64,000 nt of DNA from Aulosira sp. FACHB-615 (lineage in GTDB: Bacteria > Cyanobacteriota > Cyanobacteriia > Cyanobacteriales > Nostocaceae). The stretch is from assembly GCF_014698045.1 (NCBI RefSeq), contig NZ_JACJSE010000032.1:1-64000 (forward strand), given 5' to 3'. Below, one piece after another: positions 1-9,251 of the stretch. The notes below the pieces were generated by a model, which was not told the origin of the DNA, made no database searches, and saw nothing but the letters and a program-made list of their open reading frames with translations. Numbering within the stretch: position 1 is the stretch's first letter; every line of letters starts with the position of its first letter. The translations under genes were made by a program, and so were the position numbers.

Positions 1-363
1 ATCTTTTCATGGTTCGGTTCCCTTCGAGCGAGCTTCGCTTTGCAGCGCCCCCTCTCTCAGGCACTTATCCAATATAACTAACCTTCCCCTCACTGTCAAC
101 CTCTTCTCTAAAAAAATTTTTCTCTCTCCTCTCCATACCTCTACACTTTCTAGGTAAACAGTCCATTGTGCCGGGCATAGGGCAATTTATAAAATAATGT
201 TGTATGGCAGACTCACATACTAGATCATGTAGACCGTTGGTCATGGCAAAGCATCAGGATCAGTTGTGAGCTAGTTCAACAAAGACTATTAATGACTAAC
301 TCTGTGACCATTGGTTGCCAACTTTCGCTAAATTGGAAAAAGGTAGACTTAAGGAAGTGTTAA
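1..363. other. Gene-free stretch upstream of the response regulator
   Basis: No supported gene. Positions 29-41 hold a short palindrome (AGCGAGCTTCGCT). On the minus strand an ATG at 10-8 has a GAAGGGAA-like ribosome site behind it and could open a gene running off the left edge, but only three codons are visible. AAGGAAG at about 353-359 is the ribosome binding site of the next gene. Confidence 0.5.
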
Positions 364-1059
364 ATGTCAGCACAACTGTTACTGGTAGATGATGAACCAG
401 GATTGAGAGAAGCTGTGAAGGATTACTTACAAGAAAGCGGCTTTAGTGTTCAAGTTGCCAGTAATGCCCGTGAAGGCTGGGATTTGATGGAACAGAATAG
501 GCCTGACTTAGTGATTTCTGATATTATGATGCCTCAAGTGGATGGCTATCAGTTTCTGAAACAATTAAGAGAAGACCCACGCTTTCAAACACTACCTGTT
601 GTCTTTTTAACTGCGAAGGGTATGACAGGCGATCGCATTCAAGGCTATCAAGCAGGTGTTGACGCATATCTACCAAAGCCTTTTGATCCAGATGAGTTAG
701 TAGCAATAGTAGAAAACTTGCTGGCTCGTCGTCTTGTTAAGCCTGCATTTACAGGTGAAGACAGTGAAACCCCGGATATTGCCGAATTAGCCAATCAAAT
801 CGCGCAAATCAAAGCTCTTTTAACACAAAGAAGTGCGATCGCTCAATCTCCGGCTCCCTTCAAAATCGATTTGACACCAAGAGAGCAAAGTGTTTTAAAT
901 CTAGTAGCTGAAGGGCTGATGAATAAAGAAATTGCTCGTCGCTTAGAGACAAGTGTTCGGAATGTAGAAAAATATGTGAGCCGCTTGTTCAGCAAAACTG
1001 GTACCAATAGCCGTACAGAATTAGTTCGATTTGCGCTAGAACACGGTCTGGCTAAGTGA
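364..1059 (+). CDS. NarL/LuxR-family two-component response regulator
   Basis: Cytoplasmic response regulator of 231 residues. The receiver domain (about 4-120) has the acidic pair D9-D10, the phospho-acceptor Asp53 in ISDIMMP and the conserved Lys in the PKPF motif. After a linker of about 45 residues, a LuxR-type helix-turn-helix (about 170-228) starts at LTPREQSVLNLVAEG. The protein should bind DNA when phosphorylated. The length and architecture fit the cyanobacterial Ycf29/Rre1-like group, but I cannot assign the orthologue, so no symbol is given. An AAGGAAG ribosome site precedes the ATG. It stands alone, with no kinase gene beside it, and ends before a clear hairpin. A second regulator of the same design lies at 42347-43030. 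Confidence 0.93.
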   Translation: MSAQLLLVDDEPGLREAVKDYLQESGFSVQVASNAREGWDLMEQNRPDLVISDIMMPQVDGYQFLKQLREDPRFQTLPVVFLTAKGMTGDRIQGYQAGVDAYLPKPFDPDELVAIVENLLARRLVKPAFTGEDSETPDIAELANQIAQIKALLTQRSAIAQSPAPFKIDLTPREQSVLNLVAEGLMNKEIARRLETSVRNVEKYVSRLFSKTGTNSRTELVRFALEHGLAK

Positions 1060-1736
1060 AACTTTCGGAGTAATTTTGGGATTTTTCAGATGCACAACAC
1101 AACTACTCAACGCTTAAGCATAAGGCAACCAGGAGCTTTGATAATCAGTAAACTCCTGGTTGAAAAGTCTATAAAAATACATTCCTAATACTGTAGTAAA
1201 CGAGTATTTTACCAACCTGAAAAGGTAATACCAATTTGAACTTGAGATTTTAGATTTTGGAAGGGTTGATCGGTTAGCTTTTCCTTAATCTAGCTCTCGT
1301 AGTCATTTTCCAAGTTGGTGTCAAGTTTTGAGCCTACCATCCTACCCAAATTATTCAAATACATTAGACATCACAATAAATATCTGCCAGATATTTTGGA
1401 CTGTTGAGATAGTCAACAACATATAGATAGATTCATTCTGAATGCTATCTCTGGACAAAGCGACACCCTGGGTAGAAAAATTTTACAGGTAGATAAATCT
1501 TCCTCAACTGTAAGCATCAAATTATTGATTAGCTACAGGATTGGAGCGAATTTTAGATGCTTGATGAAGTTTTTGTAAGACAACACAAATTTAAGCTTGC
1601 AGCTTGGTAGTGAGGTTAAAACCAACTTTATGATGATATGACATAACACAGGGAATGAGCGAACAGCAAAAATTACCTTAATTATGCTTCATTCATCAAC
1701 TATCGCCATTCAATTGCTGGAGAGTTTAAGAACCGA
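1060..1736. other. Gene-free stretch
   Basis: Apart from the hairpin at 1126-1162 I see no gene, tRNA or repeat in this A/T-rich region. It separates the plus-strand regulator from the minus-strand small gene. Confidence 0.5.
1126..1162 (+). terminator. Hairpin terminator after the response regulator
   Basis: Perfect 10-bp stem CAACCAGGAG / CTCCTGGTTG (1126-1135 and 1153-1162), followed by an A/T-rich run. It lies 66 bases after the stop codon. There is no strong T-tract, so it may be a processing or stability hairpin instead. Confidence 0.6.
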
Positions 1737-2018
1737 CTATTGAGTGTTATCAGCCGCATTCCGTAAACGCATCAGTTGACGACGCATTTGGGGTGAGGCC
1801 TTAAATTCTGAAACTTCCTGCGCTTTCACAGAGGCTTGCAGCGTTTCTAAAAAGTCATCAGAACCTTCAGTTAAAGCGTCTAGTAGTACTTGCAGCAGTT
1901 GCTCGCGATCGCCCAGGAGACTCTTTTCCTCAATCAATCGGAATTTGAGATGAATTTCGCATTCATAAACACCGACTTCAATATTATTTATTTGGCGTGG
2001 TAATGCTTTCGAGTTCAT
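1737..2018 (-). CDS. Small conserved-type protein of unknown function
   Basis: I do not recognise this 93-residue protein. The start was placed at the internal ATG at 2018 (MNSKALPRQINNIE) because the upstream extension to 2078 looks non-coding and basic. The first half is probably beta-rich (GVYECEIHLKFRLIEE); the second half is helical and ends in a basic stretch (MRRQLMRLRN). It carries no Cys motif, signal peptide or membrane segment, so it is probably cytosolic. It contains a near-HIP1 octamer, and the codon use looks native. No clear ribosome site is seen. It stands alone between two long gene-free regions. Confidence 0.6.
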   Translation of the reverse strand: MNSKALPRQINNIEVGVYECEIHLKFRLIEEKSLLGDREQLLQVLLDALTEGSDDFLETLQASVKAQEVSEFKASPQMRRQLMRLRNAADNTQ

Positions 2019-2934
2019 AAGTTTTGCGGATTTTTTGACGTGGTAGCTATGAAATTGAGGAACTATTATCCCCAGCAAACATCCTTTATCTTTTTTTTTG
2101 AATCTATACCGATGTAATTTAAGATTTTCAACTCATCTCATTCTGGGGTTCATTTTTATCTCCTATGTTTTTTCTCACTAGTCTTGCACACCTGAAGTTG
2201 TAATCTTCTGCCACCAGAACTGGTTTAGGTAAACCATCACTATTATTCAGTTTTTAAGATTCTATACAATAAAGTTTCTGTAAGAAGTTGTTCTACCTTT
2301 TTAAAGGTTTTTACATCAACTTCATCTTAACGTCAATAACAGTTCGAGTTTTTACTGACTTTTTGGTAATTATACGTAAGTAAAATCGCTGTATTTTTTC
2401 AATTTAATTAACCCTAGAGGAAACTTCACCATCATTACGTGAAAACACTTGATGTTAGTTTTTTTCATCAATAATTTCAGGAGATTTTGATGAATAAATT
2501 TATTAAGAGTAGAATGTTGAGTCGGGGTAGAGAAATATACACTGTTGGAATACTTATTTTAAGTACAAAAGTCAGAATTCATCTGCATCAAAAACCTGAA
2601 ACTTTTGCATTGTACAAGCGAAAAATGCGGCAGTGAAACAGCCATAGTCAACAATTCAGTCAAAGCTTACGTATAAAAATCAAAAATTAGCAGCTTAAGT
2701 AATGGTATGTAGGTATAAATGATTTATTTGCACACAAAACGAGTTTGGCAGTACTAGCTATAGCCACACTCAAAAATCTCACCCAAAAATGAGATAGGAA
2801 GAGGCAGATGTATGGTGAGAATAATAATTAACTACTGATGAATTAATGAAAGCTTATGGATAGAGCAGATTTTAGGGCTGGGCAACCGTCTACAATGATT
2901 TCAGTGTAATCAACTGAAACCTTTACACCATTCT
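2019..2934. other. Long A/T-rich intergenic region upstream of ndhM
   Basis: Contains one candidate small ORF (2490-2636, listed separately) and little else. TACAAT at 2891-2896, about 40 bases before the ndhM start, could be its -10 box, but I see no convincing -35 box. Confidence 0.4.
2490..2636 (+). CDS. Candidate small basic protein, 48 residues
   Basis: Open frame starting MNKFIKSRMLSRGREIYT and ending KRKMRQ. It is preceded by CAGGAG, seven bases from the ATG, which is a better ribosome site than many genes in this window have. The protein is strongly basic with a short hydrophobic middle (VGILILS). No family is recognised, and chance occurrence in A/T-rich sequence is quite possible. 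Confidence 0.25.
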   Translation: MNKFIKSRMLSRGREIYTVGILILSTKVRIHLHQKPETFALYKRKMRQ

Positions 2935-3291
2935 ATGGACAACCCAATGCTGCTCAAGTCCACAACCCGGCATATCCGCATTTTTGCGGCAGAAATTGAC
3001 CGGGATGGCGAATTAGTTCCCAGTAATCAAGTTTTAACGTTGGATGTTGACCCAGACAACGAATTTAATTGGAATGAAGATGCTCTACAAAAAATTTATC
3101 GTAAATTTGACGAATTGGTAGAATCTTCTAGTGGTGCAGACCTGACAGACTACAACTTACGCCGCATTGGTTCAGATTTGGAGCATTACCTGCGATCGCT
3201 CCTCCAAAAAGGCGAAATCAGCTACAACCTATCTGCTCGCGTTACAAATTACAGTATGGGAGTTCCCCAAGTGGCTGTAGACAATAAGTAG
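2935..3291 (+). CDS. ndhM: NAD(P)H-quinone oxidoreductase subunit M
   Basis: NdhM is a subunit of the cyanobacterial/chloroplast NDH-1 complex in the thylakoid membrane. It belongs to the oxygenic-photosynthesis-specific set on the cytosolic arm that supports ferredoxin-driven plastoquinone reduction and cyclic electron flow. The whole 118-residue protein matches the family: LKSTTRHIRIFAAEI at the start, LDVDPDNEFNWNEDAL in the middle, then YNLRRIGSDLEHYLRSLL and GEISYNLSARVTNYSMG near the end. It is soluble and has no membrane segment. The start could be the first ATG (2935) or the one at 2947, which gives the family's usual MLLKST start. It is monocistronic here and followed by a strong hairpin. 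Confidence 0.96.
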   Translation: MDNPMLLKSTTRHIRIFAAEIDRDGELVPSNQVLTLDVDPDNEFNWNEDALQKIYRKFDELVESSSGADLTDYNLRRIGSDLEHYLRSLLQKGEISYNLSARVTNYSMGVPQVAVDNK

Positions 3292-4270
3292 TAGCAACCT
3301 GTACAGCAAGCACAGAGCTACAAATCAATAGTAATGAAGACTTTGCATCCTCAGCAACCAGAATAAAAGTTGTCCGATCAGCTCTGGTTAGTGCATAAGT
3401 TTGATTATTCAATAGTCAAGAGATAGGAGTGATGTGTATTCTCACTCCTATCTCTTTAGAAATGTCCAGTTGTTGCTGCTATATACCATCTTATAATCGA
3501 TATATATTCATCAAGCTATGTTTGAAAACCATCTCTGAGAAAATCAAAATTTTTACTTTTTTAACAGTTAGCAAAATTACATCGTCTCATAGAAGACAAA
3601 ATCATCAGAATTCCGAAACCAAGAGCCATAAGTCAGAATGTGGAAGGAATTTCACAATTTTTTCTGCTTCTGGTAACTATTCTGACTACTTGGATTCTGG
3701 GTAATAAAACAAAAATTTTTCGTATCCTGGCTTTAGCAGATTAATAACTGCAATTTAGCTAGTTTAACAACTAACTTTTCAATTCTTAAATAAAATTAAT
3801 TTACAGTTTGTAACTGAGCAGCCCATCTATTTCAGTAAAGCACATCAAAGAAGTTTATCACCCAGATTTCTGGGTAAATTTGGAGATTTTTAACTTTAAC
3901 TAAACCATATTGACTTATAAATTAAAGAAATAGTTGTATTATGTATGGCTTTCTAATGCTCTAATTAACTCAAAGCACCCAATTACAGATAAGTAAAGGT
4001 TAAGCTTTGTTGACAGACTGAAAGTTAGTTGCACTGGCAACGGAAAGTCACAGAACAAGAAAAGTTATGATGAGGCTGTAGAATTGGCCAAGGAGTGTGA
4101 TATTTGCATAAATTCTTTCAATCAAGTATTAGCATTGACTGGTGTTTCCCAGCTAGAATCATGATCCCCAGTGGGATATGTCTGTCTGTTTGCAAGAACA
4201 AGAGCAGCCTAATACTGCTCACTGCCTATGGTTTTGAAGAAATTGCCAATCGCTAATCAGTGCGAACACT
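3292..4270. other. Gene-free stretch before the PP2C gene
   Basis: A/T-rich. Holds the hairpin at 3418-3456. An open frame at 3429-3704 starts inside that hairpin, has low-complexity composition and matches nothing, so I do not call it. No tRNA or riboswitch was seen. Confidence 0.5.
3418..3456 (+). terminator. Strong hairpin terminator after ndhM
   Basis: Perfect 15-bp stem AAGAGATAGGAGTGA / TCACTCCTATCTCTT (3418-3432 and 3442-3456) with a 9-base loop, 127 bases after the ndhM stop. The right arm ends in CTTTAG, not a long T-run. Confidence 0.65.
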
Positions 4271-6454
4271 ATGGAAAATGATGCGGCAACCCTCTACTGC
4301 CCAAATGAACTTTGTCAGGCTGCCAACCCCCTGACGCATAAGTTTTGTCAACGATGTTCTACACCCCTACCCAAACGATATCTCTGGGTTGTGGGTGATG
4401 TTCTAAATGTGGGTAGTCCTGGAGAAATATTAGCCGATCGCTATTTAGTCCTGAATAAATCTGTTGTTTTAGATACTAAGCCTGGCTTACTCCCTCACGG
4501 ATTAGAAACAGAAAACTTAGAAACAATTAGAGCTTATTTGAGATTAATTCCCTACCGCTTACATATACCCCAGGTGTATGGAGTATTGTCTTTCAAAGAC
4601 GGACGCTCTCGTAAAGAAATTTTACTTTTAGAAAAACCGCCTTTATTCACAGAACCGACGACAGACTCTCAATTAAGATTGTGTCCGCAGTTAACTACGG
4701 CGTGGCGCAATGCGACATCTATACGTCAACTGAATTGGCTCTGGCAATTAGCCCATCTCTGGCAGCCTTTGGCGAGTGAAGGTGTGGCTTCTAGCTTGCT
4801 GGAAGCTCACTTGTTAAGGGTGGAAGGGCCGTTAGTTCGCTTGTTAGAATTGCGTGTTGACACTGCAACACCAACATTATCTGACTTAGGAGAATTTTGG
4901 CAGCAGTTATTACCAGACACCAAACCAGTCATTGCCGAATTTGTTAACCAAGTTAGTAATTATCTGATTCACGGAGAAATCAATTCGGCGGAAGTGCTAA
5001 TCTCAGTTTTAGACCAGGGATTAGCAGAATTAGGGGAATTGCAATCGCCGAAAATTAAAATTATCACCAAAACGGACACTGGCCCAAAACGCCAACGCAA
5101 CGAAGATGCCTGTTATCCCCCAAGTGGCACAATGTTGAGTAAACCGCCGCAAGCTACAGCATTGGCTATTGTCTGTGATGGCATTGGTGGACATGAAGGC
5201 GGTAATGTCGCATCTAATTTAGCAATTGATACTATTCAGCAACAAGTTCAACAACTCACCAAAGTTCCTTACAACCATATAGACCCCTCACTGCTGCTGG
5301 CAGACTTAGAGCAAGCTGTGGCAGTTGCTAATGATAAAATTAGCCAGCGCAATGACAGTGAAAATCGCCAGGGGAGAAAACGTATGGGTACAACCTTGGT
5401 GATGGCATTGCCAGTAGCCCATGAGATGTATATTACCCATGTTGGCGATAGTCGCGCTTATTGGATTACACGGGATGGTTGCTACCAAGTTACTTTGGAC
5501 GATGATGTTGCTTCTAGGGAAGTACGCTTGGGATATGCTATTTACCGGGAAGCGGTGCAACAGAGTGGTTCGGGTTCCTTGGTTCAGGCATTAGGGATGA
5601 GTTCTAGTACAGCATTACATCCAACAGCACAGAGGTTTATTTTGGATGAAGATGCTGTGTTTCTGTTGACATCTGATGGCTTAAGTGACTTTGACCGCGT
5701 GGAAGAATACTGGGAAACAGAAATTTTACCAATTTTGACAGAAGAAACAGATTTAGTCACAGTTGCTGATAAATTACTGGAAATTGCCAACACTAAGAAT
5801 GGTCACGATAATGTAACGATCGCTTTAGTTCATTATCAAGTTAAATATGTTGAGCCAGAACTTACCTTAAAAGCGGTGATTGTTGAACGTCCTAGTACCA
5901 CAACCGCTAAAGTTGCACCGAAGCCTTTACAACCAACTTTACTAGAAGATATTTCTGAGCAGAAAACTTTAATTCCCAAACATAAATCTACTTCTCTTCA
6001 ACAACTGCCACTGCATTTGATTGTGCCAATGATTATTGCGATCGCCGCAGGTTCTTTAGGACTACTGGTGCGTGGACTTTTTATGTCACCACCGTTCTTA
6101 ACTACAGATCCTAGCCCTACTGTACAGCCAACTCCTACTGCTACAAATGAGCGATCGCTCAATAACCTTGCTCCGGGTTGGGTAATTACAAATAGTCAAG
6201 CAATCACTTTGGATGATCAGAAGTTAGAAGCTGGTAGTTTTCTGCAAGTGGTTGAAGTCGAACCGGGAGATACACCCAATGCTCAGGAATCTGTGATTCA
6301 ATTGCGGCTTTGCTCTGCTGAAAATACCTCATCTCCTCAACCTAACAAACCACTGCGTGTTAAGTTAGCCCAACTGCAACGTCAAGGCATTTCTGTACTC
6401 CAAGCCAACGAAACCAGTAGTTGCAATAACTTATCCCAATTGCCAGATAGTTAA
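4271..6454 (+). CDS. Membrane-anchored PP2C-type Ser/Thr phosphatase with N-terminal zinc ribbon
   Basis: 727 residues. A zinc-ribbon-like start has Cys10, Cys15, Cys26 and Cys29. Residues about 50-260 look like a degenerate protein kinase (ILADRYLVLN near 53-62; GVASSLLEAHLLRVEG where kinases have their catalytic loop), which is inference. The PP2C phosphatase domain (about 264-522) has its metal and phosphate motifs: RNED 276-279, DGIGGH 303-308, GDSRAY 392-397, SDGLSD 468-473 and HDN 512-514. A single membrane helix (about 581-604) leaves about 120 residues outside the cytoplasm. PP2C enzymes remove phosphate from Ser/Thr with Mn/Mg. It lies 166 bases before the CHAT-FHA gene on the same strand, so it may control what the FHA domains there recognise. 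Confidence 0.92.
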   Translation: MENDAATLYCPNELCQAANPLTHKFCQRCSTPLPKRYLWVVGDVLNVGSPGEILADRYLVLNKSVVLDTKPGLLPHGLETENLETIRAYLRLIPYRLHIPQVYGVLSFKDGRSRKEILLLEKPPLFTEPTTDSQLRLCPQLTTAWRNATSIRQLNWLWQLAHLWQPLASEGVASSLLEAHLLRVEGPLVRLLELRVDTATPTLSDLGEFWQQLLPDTKPVIAEFVNQVSNYLIHGEINSAEVLISVLDQGLAELGELQSPKIKIITKTDTGPKRQRNEDACYPPSGTMLSKPPQATALAIVCDGIGGHEGGNVASNLAIDTIQQQVQQLTKVPYNHIDPSLLLADLEQAVAVANDKISQRNDSENRQGRKRMGTTLVMALPVAHEMYITHVGDSRAYWITRDGCYQVTLDDDVASREVRLGYAIYREAVQQSGSGSLVQALGMSSSTALHPTAQRFILDEDAVFLLTSDGLSDFDRVEEYWETEILPILTEETDLVTVADKLLEIANTKNGHDNVTIALVHYQVKYVEPELTLKAVIVERPSTTTAKVAPKPLQPTLLEDISEQKTLIPKHKSTSLQQLPLHLIVPMIIAIAAGSLGLLVRGLFMSPPFLTTDPSPTVQPTPTATNERSLNNLAPGWVITNSQAITLDDQKLEAGSFLQVVEVEPGDTPNAQESVIQLRLCSAENTSSPQPNKPLRVKLAQLQRQGISVLQANETSSCNNLSQLPDS

Positions 6455-6508
6455 ACTCCTGTATTTACCAAGGTGAAAATGCAACAAATACTCGATAAAC
6501 TTGTAAAA

Positions 6509-6552
6509 GCCTGGAATAATACATTTAATCACTAGATTTAAAATTTCCAGGC
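6509..6552 (+). terminator. Possible weak hairpin between the PP2C and CHAT genes
   Basis: 8-bp stem GCCTGGAA / TTCCAGGC (6509-6516 and 6545-6552) with a long 28-base loop, followed by GAAGAGTTTTCC. It could be a weak terminator or an mRNA processing site between the two genes. Confidence 0.3.
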
Positions 6553-6620
6553 GAAGAGTTTTCCTCATGGAAAATTATTATCGCAAGTCCTTGGTTTCTA
6601 CCTTTTAATTTAAAGAACCC

Positions 6621-8198
6621 ATGCCATCCCTGAACTTAGCGATCGCCCGTCTCATCAATACTGGCACAGATAGCTTTGCCATTTGGGTGGTCAAAGCTCC
6701 CTACCCTAGTGGCTATGTTCTGCGTGACTGTGTATGGCCTGCTGATCTGAATCAAGTTTGGCAAGAGTGGCAGCAAATGTTTGCTGGACACAGTGGTTTA
6801 AATGTTATAGCCAACACAGCACCTCAACCTGCTAACCCCCTCGCGTTGAATTTAGGTACCACTAATTCCGGCCACATGCCTGGTTATAGTGGTCGTCTGA
6901 TGCAATACTTAGGTCTGTATTTGTGGCGCTGGGTATTTGACGGGCCAATTCTCAGCAGTCTCGAACGCAGTTGTGGAATTGCGATGGGACAGGACACACG
7001 TTTACGCTTTCAAATCGAAATTCGTGACCCAGATTTGATTGCTTTACCTTGGGAAATTATGCAGCGTCAACCCGGACAAGCCGCGATTTCGCTTTCCCAG
7101 GATTTACTGTTTAGTCGTACCACTAGTGAAGTTGAACCACTGCCATTTTTACGCACGGATCAGGCCTTAAATATCTTGCTGGTATTAGGTCATGATGAAA
7201 ACTTGGCACTAGAACAAGAAGCCAGAATTTTGCAACAAATCTTGGAGAATCAGCCGCCAATCAACCGCAATTATTCTGGGTTTGCGCCTTGTATGGTTAA
7301 AACGCTGATTCAACCAACACCCCAAGAGTTGATTCAAGAATTAGAAACGAAAGCTTACAATATATTTTTTTACGCTGGTCATGGCTTGCCTGGGCCAGAT
7401 GGAGGATTGTTATTTTTGCGTCCCAATAAAACGCTCAATGGCATAGAATTGGCGCAAGTCTTAACTCGGAGTGGTTTAAAATTAGCCGTTTTTAATGCTT
7501 GTTGGGGAGCGCAACCAGCAGCAGTCAATCACCAAGCAATTCCCGCCAGTAGTTTAGCAGAAGTACTCATTCGGCATGGTGTACCAGCAGTTTTAGGAAT
7601 GCGGGATGTGATTGCTGACCATGAAAGCCACAGTTTTATTCAAGCTTTTGCTGAGGCTTTGCGATCGCGCAAACCCATCGATGAAGCTGTGGCAGAAGCT
7701 CGCCAAGAAATGTTAACACTGTATAAGTTCAACCAACCTGCTTGGACTTTACCAGTTCTGTATTTACATCCAGATTTCAATGGCGAACTTGTTAAAAGCA
7801 TTGATGAGGGAATTACAGAGTTACCAGATATCTCAATTATTAATGTAAATCGTGCTACTTCTAGAGCTTGTTTGCGATCGCTCTCCCCAGGAGGTAGAAC
7901 TTGGTTTTTACGTGTCGGTGTAACTCGCATTGGTCGCACTCAAGACAACGATATTATAATTCCTGAACCATCAGTTTCTAAGCGTCATGCCGAAATTTTA
8001 TGTCGTAATACTTATACTGGTAACACTCCAGTACAAACTTATTATTTACAGGATCTCTCAACTTACGGTACAACTTGGTGTCTGAGTGCTAATGGCTGGC
8101 AACAAATTCTCCGGGAAGAAGTACTATTACAACCTGGAGCTAAGTTAAAGTTTGGCAATTCTGGCAGTGAAACTTGGGAGTTTATTATTGAAAATTAA
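6621..8198 (+). CDS. CHAT-domain peptidase fused to an FHA domain
   Basis: 525 residues. The N-terminal part is of unknown fold. The CHAT domain (about 180-385) is a caspase-like Cys protease domain; its dyad is visible as His254 in YAGHG and Cys294 in FNACWG. The C-terminal FHA domain (about 430-522), which binds phospho-threonine peptides, shows IGR (Arg438), the SKRH motif (454-456) and STYGT (480-484). No signal peptide or membrane segment is seen. Many CHAT proteins act as executioner proteases switched on by a sensor; here phospho-peptide binding could target or activate it. Downstream, 174 bases away, is an unknown protein that could be its substrate or inhibitor. The substrate is unknown. 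Confidence 0.9.
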   Translation: MPSLNLAIARLINTGTDSFAIWVVKAPYPSGYVLRDCVWPADLNQVWQEWQQMFAGHSGLNVIANTAPQPANPLALNLGTTNSGHMPGYSGRLMQYLGLYLWRWVFDGPILSSLERSCGIAMGQDTRLRFQIEIRDPDLIALPWEIMQRQPGQAAISLSQDLLFSRTTSEVEPLPFLRTDQALNILLVLGHDENLALEQEARILQQILENQPPINRNYSGFAPCMVKTLIQPTPQELIQELETKAYNIFFYAGHGLPGPDGGLLFLRPNKTLNGIELAQVLTRSGLKLAVFNACWGAQPAAVNHQAIPASSLAEVLIRHGVPAVLGMRDVIADHESHSFIQAFAEALRSRKPIDEAVAEARQEMLTLYKFNQPAWTLPVLYLHPDFNGELVKSIDEGITELPDISIINVNRATSRACLRSLSPGGRTWFLRVGVTRIGRTQDNDIIIPEPSVSKRHAEILCRNTYTGNTPVQTYYLQDLSTYGTTWCLSANGWQQILREEVLLQPGAKLKFGNSGSETWEFIIEN

Positions 8199-8372
8199 GC
8201 CTTCTTTCAGAATAAAAATTACTGTGAACTGTATACTTCACGCTTCACGCTTACTTTATGAAATTTTTTCCGATTCAATTACTAAATAAAAATCAGGTTC
8301 ATTTTTGCGGAAATTCTAATTTCCAACTTGTAGCAGTCAGTACTGCTAAATAATTCATCAGGAGTCAAAACA

Positions 8373-9020
8373 ATGATTAACAAATTCGACAATTCCAACA
8401 ATATCCCATCGTCGCCCACTCAAACTGAATTAGAATTCCTCGAACTACTGCTAAAACCCGAAGATGGGACTTATCCTTGGAATCCTGCCGATGAGCAAGC
8501 TGAAGCATATTTTGATGAATTAGAACAGCAGTTTGCGATGCAAGATGTCCTAGAAGAAGAACTACATACTAGATCCCAATCTTTTTACGCCAAGCTAGAT
8601 GGGTTATGGTCTCAGGTGACAAACTGTGCTGATTACAAATGTAATACAAAAGTCAGCATTTTTGACAGTCTTTGTGAAACTTTACATAGTGCCTTTGCGG
8701 CTGGCGTACCCACAGGCTGGTTAAATGCGATCGCCCAAAAAGCCACAGAAGTGACAGCTATGCAGCAATCAATCAGCGAACAACTAGTGCAATGTGTTCA
8801 AACAGTATTACCTGCATGGGAAACCGACGATATAGAAATTTTTGCTCGTCCTTATGCTTATGCGATGCGTAGTAGCGACAAACAAAGCCTGACATCAGTT
8901 ATGAATAAAATTAAAAATCGAGATTGGGCAACTTTATCAGAAATCGAGCAAGCTAAAGTGAGTGTGGCGATCGCTTACTATGCACTCAGACAAATAGATA
9001 AGTTAGAGACAGAAGCTTAA
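8373..9020 (+). CDS. Acidic protein of unknown function beside the CHAT-FHA gene
   Basis: 215 residues, not recognised. It has a disordered, Asn/Ser-rich start (about 1-18), a very acidic stretch (about 35-62, many Glu/Asp and aromatic residues), then a mostly helical remainder with Cys residues at scattered positions. There is no signal peptide or membrane helix. A good ribosome site (CAGGAG) supports the ATG. It follows the CHAT-FHA gene in the same direction and is probably co-transcribed, so a role as partner, inhibitor or substrate of that protease is a reasonable guess but only that. Confidence 0.75.
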   Translation: MINKFDNSNNIPSSPTQTELEFLELLLKPEDGTYPWNPADEQAEAYFDELEQQFAMQDVLEEELHTRSQSFYAKLDGLWSQVTNCADYKCNTKVSIFDSLCETLHSAFAAGVPTGWLNAIAQKATEVTAMQQSISEQLVQCVQTVLPAWETDDIEIFARPYAYAMRSSDKQSLTSVMNKIKNRDWATLSEIEQAKVSVAIAYYALRQIDKLETEA

Positions 9021-9251
9021 TCAGAACTTTTTCAGACTTTCTATCTATGAACTAAGATTCAATTTCTGTCGATAGTGTGAATGTTACTAATGCTAAAGTT
9101 TCGATATGAACTTAACTTTAGATAAAATACTTCCAGAATAAAGTCAAGTTAAGACAATCTTCCCAACAAAGCAATCTATCTTGAGATAGAAAAAACTGGG
9201 CAGAAAGCAAATTTATGACTTCTACCCTGATCGGTTAGGTTTGCGAGATAT

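Noticed and set aside
1..10. Possible minus-strand gene start at the left edge
   Set aside because: Only three codons are in the window; the ribosome-site-like GAAGGGAA is not enough.
3429..3704. 91-codon open frame downstream of ndhM
   Set aside because: It starts inside a perfect terminator hairpin, has low-complexity composition and no ribosome site.
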